Shown here: in pieces, positions 15,205 to 21,406 of the stretch | Position numbering within the stretch: position 1 is the stretch's first letter | How the letters are laid out: every line of letters starts with the position of its first letter | DNA from: an uncultured Elusimicrobiales bacterium | GTDB lineage: Bacteria; Elusimicrobiota; Elusimicrobia; Elusimicrobiales; Elusimicrobiaceae | Direction of reading: 5' to 3' | Length of the DNA stretch: 21,406 bases | NCBI GenBank assembly: GCA_905235355.1 | Contig: CAJOLM010000008.1 | Location: forward strand, 1-21,406 | Program-made: the position numbers and the translations under genes | Notes under the pieces: generated by a model | Database searches by the model: none | What the model was told of the DNA's origin: nothing | What the model saw: the letters and a program-made list of their open reading frames with translations, nothing else

Positions 15205-15878
15205 AGGAAAGGGTTTTAGAAGCAAATTTAGAACTCGTAAAATACAATTTGGTAATTTTCACGTGGGGAAATGTTTCAGCACGTTCGGACGATGGGAAAT
15301 ACCTTGTTATTAAACCGTCGGGCGTCAGTTATGACGGTATGAAAGCTGGGGATATGGTAGTGTTGGATCTGGCGGGGAACGTTGTGGAGGGGAAATACAA
15401 GCCTTCCTCTGATACGCCTACGCATTTAGAATTATATAAAGCGTTTCCGCATATCCAAGGGATCACGCATACTCATTCAAACTATGCCACTTCCTTTGCG
15501 CAGGCGGGTAAAAGTATTGATGCCTATGGCACCACGCACGCTGATTATTTTTACGGAGATATCCCTTGCACCCGTTCTTTGACAAAAGAAGAAACCGAAA
15601 CGGCTTATGAAGTAAATACCGGCAAAGTGATTGTGGAAACTTTTAAAGATAAAGATTATGAAGCAATCCCGGGAGTGCTGGTAAGAAGCCATGGTGTGTT
15701 TTCGTGGGGAAAAAGTGCGGAAGAATCAGTTCACAATGCAGTGGTAATGGAAGAATTAGCAAAAATGAATTTTCAAACTTTGTTGCTAAATCCGGCTAAT
15801 GAAAAATTAAGTCAATATACGCTTGATAAACACTATTACCGCAAACACGGTAAAAACGCCTATTATGGTCAAAAATAG
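15189..15878 (+). CDS. araD: L-ribulose-5-phosphate 4-epimerase (AraD family)
   Basis: A 229-residue class II aldolase-fold epimerase that closely matches E. coli AraD along its whole length. Conserved parts are TWGNVSAR (25-32), IKPSGVSY (41-48), PSSDTPTH (72-79), HTH zinc ligands H94 and H96, THADYFYG with D119 (116-123), the third zinc ligand H168 in RSHGVF, and the C-terminal KHYYRKHG...AYYGQ with Y226. It interconverts L-ribulose-5-phosphate and D-xylulose-5-phosphate. No araA or araB is present, so arabinose catabolism is unlikely; it probably supplies a pentulose phosphate for the adjacent CDP-activating enzymes. AAGGAG (15178-15183) sets the start, within the SDR gene. An L-fuculose-phosphate aldolase is a less likely alternative because of the close AraD match. 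Confidence 0.9.
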   Translation: MLEGLKERVLEANLELVKYNLVIFTWGNVSARSDDGKYLVIKPSGVSYDGMKAGDMVVLDLAGNVVEGKYKPSSDTPTHLELYKAFPHIQGITHTHSNYATSFAQAGKSIDAYGTTHADYFYGDIPCTRSLTKEETETAYEVNTGKVIVETFKDKDYEAIPGVLVRSHGVFSWGKSAEESVHNAVVMEELAKMNFQTLLLNPANEKLSQYTLDKHYYRKHGKNAYYGQK

Positions 15879-15887
15879 GAGTATAAA

Positions 15888-16928
15888 ATGGAGAAGAAAA
15901 GATACTATAATATTGATTTCTTAAGAATAGTTTTAATCAATGCTATTTTGCTACATCATTTTTTGCACGCTGCAACTGGTGTGTGGAATCGGGGTGGCTT
16001 GGCGGTGGAATTCTTTTTCATTATTGCTGGTTTTTTATTTAATTTAACTTTTAAAATTCAACAAACCACTTTAGATTTCATTGCAAAGAAGCTTATTAGG
16101 TTTATGCCTTTGCTTATTTTCACTTCTTTAACCCTGGCCTTTTGTACTAAGTTTAGAATACAAATAATTTTAGCAGATCTATTTTTATTACAAAAAACTG
16201 GTCTTTGGACAGCCAATGGCGGTTTTGGGTATAATAGTCCTGCTTGGTTTATTGCGGTATTGTTCTGGGTTTTATTATTTATTTTTTATTTACGAAAAAA
16301 TACAAATGAAAAAATAACTAATTTGATTTTAGGGGGATTGACATTTTATTCTTTAATTATAATAGCTAATAATCTACATCCAGCCATACGCATATTTGGG
16401 GGGTTAGGTTCCATCGGAATAGGATATTTTTGTGCAGAACTAGTGAAAGTATTACCGGCTATATCCCAGGCAGTAAAATCTAAATTTGTTACCCTTGTTG
16501 AGATAACTATGTTGTCATATTTATCTTATATTTTGTTTACTTCTTCTCCAGTCAGCAATAAAATTGGAATTATGTTTTTAATGGGTATTTTAGTTCTGTT
16601 GTTTTATTGCCAAAAAGGGTATGTGAGTGCTATTTTAAATAAACCTATTTTTACAAAGATTTCTGCTTATGTTTTTCCGATATATATCACTCATTCTATA
16701 TTCTATCATCCACATCCGTTCTTTAAATATTTTCATAAACTTTGTGATGATGTGTTGATCGTTTGTATAACAGGAATTACAGTGAGCTGGATTTTTGGAA
16801 TATTTGCATATTATGTCATTGAAAAACCTGTAGCACAATATATGTCCAGATTATACAATGATTTTATAAACAAGGTAACTTCTCCGGGGGGCCCGTCGAT
16901 AAGTAGTTTGGGGCCCGCTGCAATATAA
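15888..16928 (+). CDS. acyltransferase-3 family (OafA/YrhL-like) membrane O-acyltransferase
   Basis: A 346-residue integral membrane protein with about ten hydrophobic segments. FLRIVLINAILLHHF (11-25) is the family's first helix with catalytic-type histidines H23/H24 and R13; GGLAVEFFFIIAGFLF (36-51) and NSPAWFIAVLFW (116-127) are also typical, and EKPV near residue 312 marks the usual end of the domain. Such proteins O-acetylate or otherwise acylate polysaccharides from the cytoplasmic acyl-CoA pool across the membrane. It begins 9 nt after araD with AGGAG. The last 16 codons (TSPGGPSISSLGPAAI) are abruptly GC-rich and unlike the rest of this AT-rich gene, so the natural C-terminus may have been altered by the junction described at 16882-16921. 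Confidence 0.83.
   Translation: MEKKRYYNIDFLRIVLINAILLHHFLHAATGVWNRGGLAVEFFFIIAGFLFNLTFKIQQTTLDFIAKKLIRFMPLLIFTSLTLAFCTKFRIQIILADLFLLQKTGLWTANGGFGYNSPAWFIAVLFWVLLFIFYLRKNTNEKITNLILGGLTFYSLIIIANNLHPAIRIFGGLGSIGIGYFCAELVKVLPAISQAVKSKFVTLVEITMLSYLSYILFTSSPVSNKIGIMFLMGILVLLFYCQKGYVSAILNKPIFTKISAYVFPIYITHSIFYHPHPFFKYFHKLCDDVLIVCITGITVSWIFGIFAYYVIEKPVAQYMSRLYNDFINKVTSPGGPSISSLGPAAI
16886..16917. repeat. GGGGCCCG direct repeat at the cassette edge
   Basis: GGGGCCCG occurs at 16888-16895 and again at 16910-16917, a 22-bp period, preceded by a run of six G's (16886-16891). Both copies contain the palindrome GGGCCC and could pair with each other across a 16-nt loop. No T-run follows. The block stands out in an AT-rich gene end and coincides with the return to moderate GC in fdtB. 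Confidence 0.55.
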
Positions 16929-16957
16929 TGTTTTCAAACAATTTATGTCATACCAAT

Positions 16958-16961
16958 GGAG
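16958..16961 (+). promoter_or_regulatory. ribosome binding site that decides the fdtB start
   Basis: GGAG lies 9 nt before ATG 16971. It overlaps an alternative in-frame ATG at 16956, and therefore supports the downstream start that gives the standard IKFLDL N-terminus. Confidence 0.55.
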
Positions 16962-16970
16962 ACTAAACTA

Positions 16971-18059
16971 ATGATAAAGTTTTTAGACCTACATAAAGTA
17001 AATGAACGATTTCGCGCGCAACTAGATGCGCGTTGGAAACAAGTGCTAGATGCCGGGTGGTATATTCGTGGCAAACAAGATGAGGTGTTTGAACAACATT
17101 TTGCGCAATATACGGGAGCGAAATATTGCGTGGGGGTTGCCAATGGGCTGGACGCGCTAAACCTTATTATCAAGGCCTATGGCTTTGGGCCGGGTGATGA
17201 AATTATTGCTCCGGCTAATACTTATATTGCCAGTATTTTAGCTATTAGTGAAAACGGTTGCACTCCGGTGCTGGTGGAGCCGGATATTCATACCTACAAT
17301 ATCAACCCGGATTTGATTGAGGAGAAAATTACACCGCGTACCAAAGCCATCATGGTGGTACACCTCTATGGACAAGCAGTGCAAATGCAAAAAGTATGGG
17401 AAGTGGCAAAAAAATATAATCTAAAAGTTATTGAAGATGCCGCCCAAGGTCATGGAGCGCAATACCAAGGCCGCCGCACCGGTAATTTGGGCGACGCTGC
17501 CGGATTTTCCTTCTATCCCGGTAAAAATTTAGGCTGTTTAGGAGACGGCGGCTGCGTGACGACCAGTGACGAAGTGCTGGCTGCTAAAGTGCGCGCGATT
17601 GCCAATTACGGCTCTGACCGCAAATACCATCATATTTATAAAGGGACCAATTCCCGCTTGGACGAGTTGCAGGCGGCTGTTTTAGATGTCAAATTGCCGC
17701 ATTTAGACGCCGATAATGCCCGCCGCCGGGAAATAGCCGCTTATTACCGGAAGCATATCCAAAATCCGTTGATTGTCCTTCCGCAAACCTATGAGGAAAC
17801 GGCTCATGTGTGGCATATTTTTGCGGTTCGCTGTCCGCGCAGAGATGATTTGCAAACCTATCTCAAAGAACAAGGTATTGAAACACTGATTCATTACCCC
17901 ACGCCGCCACATCATCAAGGTGCTTATGCAGAGTGGAAAGATTGTTCTTATCCCATTAGTGAACAAATTCACCGGGAAGAATTATCCTTGCCCATGAGCC
18001 CGGTTATGACCGACGAAGAAGTCAAAAAAGTGGTAGCAGCGTGTAATCAATTTGGCTAA
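16971..18059 (+). CDS. fdtB: dTDP-3-amino-3,6-dideoxyhexose transaminase (FdtB/QdtB family, DegT/DnrJ/EryC1)
   Basis: A 362-residue PLP-dependent sugar aminotransferase. ANGLDAL (57-63), EDAAQGHGA (155-163, D156 contacts the PLP ring nitrogen) and FSFYPGKNLG (179-188) with K185 as the PLP lysine are diagnostic. HLYGQ (131-135) and NSRLDELQAA follow the family pattern, and the whole protein reads like FdtB/QdtB, which aminate dTDP-3-keto-6-deoxyhexose at C3 using glutamate. This is the step directly after FdtA. The gene is separated from fdtA by the carrier-protein module and the AT-rich cassette, yet its base composition matches the rfbA-fdtA part, suggesting one original operon. The product amine would be the acceptor for the GNAT domain. 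A gap of 42 nt after the acyltransferase gene is the largest inside the operon. Confidence 0.93.
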   Translation: MIKFLDLHKVNERFRAQLDARWKQVLDAGWYIRGKQDEVFEQHFAQYTGAKYCVGVANGLDALNLIIKAYGFGPGDEIIAPANTYIASILAISENGCTPVLVEPDIHTYNINPDLIEEKITPRTKAIMVVHLYGQAVQMQKVWEVAKKYNLKVIEDAAQGHGAQYQGRRTGNLGDAAGFSFYPGKNLGCLGDGGCVTTSDEVLAAKVRAIANYGSDRKYHHIYKGTNSRLDELQAAVLDVKLPHLDADNARRREIAAYYRKHIQNPLIVLPQTYEETAHVWHIFAVRCPRRDDLQTYLKEQGIETLIHYPTPPHHQGAYAEWKDCSYPISEQIHREELSLPMSPVMTDEEVKKVVAACNQFG

Positions 18060-18072
18060 TAGGACTAAAACA

Positions 18073-19077
18073 ATGAATGAGCCGCTGGTATCTGTGTTAA
18101 TGCCTGTCTATAATCATGCCGCCTTTGTGCGGGCAGCGGTACAGTCTGTCTTGGAACAAAACTATCCTGCCATTGAGCTATTGATTTTAGACGATGGCTC
18201 CACAGATGCAACTTTTAGCATTTTGCAGGAACTGGCACCGATTTGTGAAGAAAAAATGGTGCGATTTTCTCTGTCCAGACAAGCTAATCACGGTACCAGC
18301 GCTACCCTTTCTGCCCTAATTTCCCAAAGTCAAGGAAAATATATTTTGGCACTAGCCAGTGATGATATATTATTGCCCAACTGTATTAGCGAGCAAGTAG
18401 CAGTGCTGGAAGCTAATCCGGATGTGGTGCAAACCTTGCCGGATAATTATTTTATTGCCCCCGATGGAAGCCGCTTAGAACGCGAGCGAAATAAAGAAGA
18501 TGCGTACGCACCGCTACATACCCGCCCACACAATTTTCAGACGTTTGCCGCGTTTTGGCAGGCTGAAATGCCCGGGCATGATTTCCAGGGGGCGGAGTTT
18601 CACAGCTACCGCAATTTATTGAAGAAACATAATTTTTTGAATGGTTCTCTGTGGCGGGCCAGTGCCATAAAATCATTCCCAATACCTACTTGCCGTCTGT
18701 CGGAAGACCATTTTATTAATATGCAGTTGTCTAAGTTGGGCCGGGTGGCGTTTGTGGACAAACCCCTTTTTGCGTATCGTATACATGAAGGACAAACGGT
18801 GCGTAATAAAAAATTGACACATCAAAATGAACAAAATCTGTTTTTGGAAGAACTAAAACGCGTTAGTTTGCCCGGTCAAGAAAAATGGAAAAAAATTTTA
18901 CAGGAAGAATGGTTTACTCCACACTGTACACGCATCGGCTTGCGTTGGTGTTATGTAGAGAGGCGCAACAGTTATGTCCGTTCGCAGCGGGTGTTGGGGC
19001 TGTTTGGTCATGAATTTATTTTACACGACCGCTATAAATTTCAAATCCCAACCTGGTGGAAGGGGGAAATATCGTAA
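18073..19077 (+). CDS. GT2 family glycosyltransferase
   Basis: A 334-residue GT-A fold glycosyltransferase. VSVLMPVYNHAAFVRAAVQSVL (residues 6-27) opens the domain; LDDGSTD (39-45) and ASDDI (95-99, the metal-binding DXD region) contact the nucleotide sugar; SEDHF (about 215-219) supplies the probable catalytic acid, and the KPLFAYRIHEGQT segment is typical of this family. The start ATG 18073 with AGGACT (18060-18065) is preferred over an in-frame TTG at 18052 that overlaps fdtB. As the last gene of the operon and next to fdtB, it may transfer the acylated amino sugar, but the donor is not determined by sequence. No transmembrane anchor is visible. Confidence 0.85.
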   Translation: MNEPLVSVLMPVYNHAAFVRAAVQSVLEQNYPAIELLILDDGSTDATFSILQELAPICEEKMVRFSLSRQANHGTSATLSALISQSQGKYILALASDDILLPNCISEQVAVLEANPDVVQTLPDNYFIAPDGSRLERERNKEDAYAPLHTRPHNFQTFAAFWQAEMPGHDFQGAEFHSYRNLLKKHNFLNGSLWRASAIKSFPIPTCRLSEDHFINMQLSKLGRVAFVDKPLFAYRIHEGQTVRNKKLTHQNEQNLFLEELKRVSLPGQEKWKKILQEEWFTPHCTRIGLRWCYVERRNSYVRSQRVLGLFGHEFILHDRYKFQIPTWWKGEIS

Positions 19078-19126
19078 ACAGGCGGTATTTTTACTCAGTT
19101 ATGCAATAGCTATTTTGTAGATGTTA

Positions 19127-19152
19127 AAAGCCCCCACCAATGTGGGGGCTTT
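19127..19152. terminator. strong bidirectional intrinsic terminator
   Basis: AAAGCCCCCAC (19127-19137) and GTGGGGGCTTT (19142-19152) form a perfect 11-bp stem with a CAAT tetraloop. An A tract before and T's after the stem let it act in both directions. It separates the plus-strand polysaccharide operon from the minus-strand autotransporter gene. Confidence 0.9.
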
Positions 19153-19184
19153 ATATTGGTTGCTAACGGTCAAACGGTCAGCCG

Positions 19185-21406
19185 TTACAGGGCGTGGGAA
19201 ATACCGGCTTGCACACCGATATCTCTGACACCGCCGGTGGTGACATAGGTCTGCAAAAAGCAGTTCCATTGACCCAGCCATACTTGACGCACACCCAAGC
19301 CGTATTTCATATAGGGTTTGACGGAGAATTCCGGCAAATCTATCCCTTCGGCTTCAAATTTCGTTTTATCCATCAAATTGGTGGCAAAAGCCACTTGCGC
19401 ATAGGGCTGGCCCCAAGAGAAGGAACGTCCGACTATGCGCACTTGCGGTTGCAGCGTGATGGCTTGCAGCGGCTCGGTGTGGATTCGGACGCCGTCTTGA
19501 TTATTGTAAGACGGCATATCAATAAACGTATAAGAAGCCAACATTTCCGGCTCTAACAGCCATTGTCCGCGGGAGCCAAACTCCCACGCGTATCCGGCTT
19601 TGGCAGCCAGGTTGGCGCCGAGCATAGAGGAGTGTTCGTGACCGCTATCCGTTTTGGTGCGGACATCACTTAAAGAGCCGCCCAATAACACTCCGGCATA
19701 GAAATTATCTTTATAGGCCATACCGGACACACCGATCCCACCGCCGTTTTGTTGCATGGAAACGCCGTCAAAATGCTGATAGGAGCCATTATAGGCCACG
19801 TACAGGCCGCCTATACCGTTCCAATCGCGTCCGATATCGTACAGGGCAGAATCAATACCTGCCAATGTGCCGTATAGTTTGTTAGATACTTTCGGGCCGT
19901 GTTTCAAAGGCACTTTACCAAAGGCCGCATAGGGGCTTGCCCACAGGGTAGCGCGGTCTTTGTCTGCAAAAGCGGCATACATTTCTTCGCCGGCGGACAT
20001 ACCTTTGTCAGCAGGTTGTGCTTCTTGCGGACGCATGGTGTCTAAATGATTAAAGAGCTGGTCGTTTACCGCCAGTTGCCCTAAATATCCGCCCAACTGG
20101 GTGGCAATCGGGCTGGTCAGCACAGACGGATTATAACTCTTGTAATTAGAGCTAGAGCCGCGCTGCAACAGAAGTCCGGCCTGGCTGTCGTCTTGTTTCC
20201 AGGACACCTTATAGCGGAAAATAGAGCTTTGCAGCTCACTTGCGGACAGATCCGCTTGTACCGCATTCAAGAAGTTTTCATTATGATAATCGCTGCTAAT
20301 AAGTGGGATTTCATAAGACTCATCTTTTAAGGCCGCTTTCGAGTTTACAGGGTTTATGTTAACAATGCGCAAAGAGTTTGCATTTGTAATCAAATCCGCA
20401 CTGTCTTGGAAGACAAAGCGGTCAGCAGACATATTTTTCAAATCCACGTCTATGCCCGTTTGCAAATCACTTTGCAAGGTCATTTTGCCTAGCGCAATAT
20501 CGGTAGCTTTGCCGTTAGCCAGGTTGATAGCTCCGCCGTTGGCAACGACTTCATTGTTTCCGGCGGCAGCTAAATAGTCATCTTGCACTACCTGCAAGAC
20601 TCCGCTGCCCAGGTCAAAAATACTCCCGCTTGCCGCGCCGTTTATATAGGCTTCTTGCGTGTTCAAATGCAGAGTGGTATTTTGCACTTGGTTAAACGTG
20701 AGGGAAGACCCGGTGGCAGTAACAATATCGGTTGCGTTGTTAGCCCCTTTGATAGCACCCGCTACCGTGATAGCATTCTTGGTGCTATCCAGCGTAACGG
20801 TGGCATTGTCCAGCGTGAGGGTAGTGGTGTCCTCTTGACCCAATGTCAGCTCTTTATCTTGCGCAGATACCGCAAGCGAGCCGCCGTTTTGGACAGTTAA
20901 ATCACTATCTGCTGCGCCACTGATGTTAGTTAGCAGCGTGGTTTGCTGGTTTTGCGTTCCGTCAATGACGAGACCCTTGTGCCCATTGACATTAATATCA
21001 TTACCGCTGATTTCAAAGAGGTTGCCTTTTACAGTACCGGCATCTTTGGTAAGCACGCCGTCGGTGACAATGTAGTTAGCAGTAGTGGCATCTTCTGCGG
21101 CATTGCTCAGCTCCGCATCACCCGTGGTCTTAGTAATTTTCAGCCGGTGATTATCGGCAGTATCTTGTGCCAATTCATAATGCTTGCCGTCATAATAGTA
21201 ATTGACAGTGGAGCCGCTCAAGTCCAAAGCAACCCCGGCATTATCAAAGAACTGGTAATAATCCTCAGATAAAAGATTAAGGTCGTCTTTGGATACTTTC
21301 ATTTGGTCCAGCAGCGCATATTGGCCAGTTTCGTAGGCAGAAGGGGTATATTCGTTGGTGTCTATGCGAAAATGGTCGCCCAAATCAAACGCCAAGCCTC
21401 CGGGAG
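19185..21406 (-). CDS. autotransporter outer-membrane protein, 5' end outside the window
   Basis: The visible 739 codons are the C-terminal part of a type Va autotransporter. The last about 270 residues (19188 to about 20000) are the beta-barrel: alternating hydrophobic/polar strands, LWASPYAAFGKV, the ALYDIG and GVSGMAYKDNFYAGVLLGGSLSD stretches and a YMKYGLGVRQVW strand near the end. Upstream is a passenger of short Asn/Asp/Gly/Thr-rich repeats (for example LTVQNGGSLAVSA, LTLDNATVTLDS), typical of a right-handed beta-helix displayed at the cell surface, probably an adhesin or similar. The final residue is Leu in SHAL, not the common Phe/Trp, and a Cys lies in a barrel strand (WNCFLQ). The frame is open to the window edge, with no ribosome binding site before the first possible start, so the gene is partial. 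Confidence 0.87.
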   Translation of the reverse strand, partial: PGGLAFDLGDHFRIDTNEYTPSAYETGQYALLDQMKVSKDDLNLLSEDYYQFFDNAGVALDLSGSTVNYYYDGKHYELAQDTADNHRLKITKTTGDAELSNAAEDATTANYIVTDGVLTKDAGTVKGNLFEISGNDINVNGHKGLVIDGTQNQQTTLLTNISGAADSDLTVQNGGSLAVSAQDKELTLGQEDTTTLTLDNATVTLDSTKNAITVAGAIKGANNATDIVTATGSSLTFNQVQNTTLHLNTQEAYINGAASGSIFDLGSGVLQVVQDDYLAAAGNNEVVANGGAINLANGKATDIALGKMTLQSDLQTGIDVDLKNMSADRFVFQDSADLITNANSLRIVNINPVNSKAALKDESYEIPLISSDYHNENFLNAVQADLSASELQSSIFRYKVSWKQDDSQAGLLLQRGSSSNYKSYNPSVLTSPIATQLGGYLGQLAVNDQLFNHLDTMRPQEAQPADKGMSAGEEMYAAFADKDRATLWASPYAAFGKVPLKHGPKVSNKLYGTLAGIDSALYDIGRDWNGIGGLYVAYNGSYQHFDGVSMQQNGGGIGVSGMAYKDNFYAGVLLGGSLSDVRTKTDSGHEHSSMLGANLAAKAGYAWEFGSRGQWLLEPEMLASYTFIDMPSYNNQDGVRIHTEPLQAITLQPQVRIVGRSFSWGQPYAQVAFATNLMDKTKFEAEGIDLPEFSVKPYMKYGLGVRQVWLGQWNCFLQTYVTTGGVRDIGVQAGISHAL

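Noticed and set aside
15189..15878. Arabinose catabolic gene
   Set aside because: No araA, araB, transporter or regulator is nearby, and the gene overlaps a polysaccharide SDR gene.
19194..19556. Plus-strand open frame opposite the autotransporter barrel
   Set aside because: It is antisense to a barrel with convincing strand pattern, and its product has no family features.
1..21406. CRISPR array, tRNA, rRNA or insertion sequence
   Set aside because: No regularly spaced repeats, no cloverleaf or rRNA-like sequence, and no transposase was recognised anywhere in the window.

Overview
The window looks like part of a chromosome from a diderm (outer-membrane) bacterium. The main reason is the autotransporter with a C-terminal beta-barrel at the right edge, on the minus strand, together with a surface-polysaccharide locus. 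Overall style (mid-GC housekeeping genes, many small dispersed palindromes, autotransporter passenger) recalls uncultured gut bacteria such as Elusimicrobiota, but that placement is an impression and not proven by anything here.

Layout. 1-405: gene-free, with palindromes and poly-T tracts. 406-1644: an RsmF-type RNA m5C methyltransferase. 1778-4959: four co-oriented genes (HXXEE membrane protein, short-chain dehydrogenase, SnoaL-like lipoprotein candidate, amidohydrolase_2 family metal enzyme), probably a small-molecule metabolism or detoxification operon. 4960-5495: a long AT-rich leader with an extended -10 promoter and a 10-bp inverted repeat. 5496-19077: a 13-gene, all-plus-strand polysaccharide operon ending in a strong terminator at 19127-19152. 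19185-21406: the convergent autotransporter, cut by the window edge.

The polysaccharide operon has two parts. The outer part has moderate GC and encodes glucose-1-phosphate thymidylyltransferase (rfbA), dTDP-glucose 4,6-dehydratase (rfbB), a 3,4-ketoisomerase (fdtA/qdtA), an FkbH-like HAD protein, a discrete acyl carrier protein, a GNAT-VOC fusion, then after an interruption the PLP aminotransferase (fdtB/qdtB) and a GT2 glycosyltransferase. Together these predict a dTDP-3-amino-3,6-dideoxyhexose (Fuc3N or Qui3N type) whose amine is acylated from a carrier-protein thioester, not from acetyl-CoA. By analogy with FkbH enzymes the acyl group could be glyceryl or a derivative.

The inner part, about 10.5-16.9 kb, is visibly more AT-rich. 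It encodes a GT-B glycosyltransferase, a TagF-like polyol-phosphate transferase, a TarI/IspD-like cytidylyltransferase, an extended SDR, an AraD-type L-ribulose-5-phosphate 4-epimerase and an acyltransferase-3 membrane protein. It looks like a replaceable cassette inserted between the sugar-nucleotide genes, and predicts a CDP-activated pentitol-phosphate or related substituent. Its right edge carries a GC-rich patch with an 8-bp direct repeat. The most interesting claims are the carrier-protein-dependent sugar acylation module and the AraD/TarI/TagF set.
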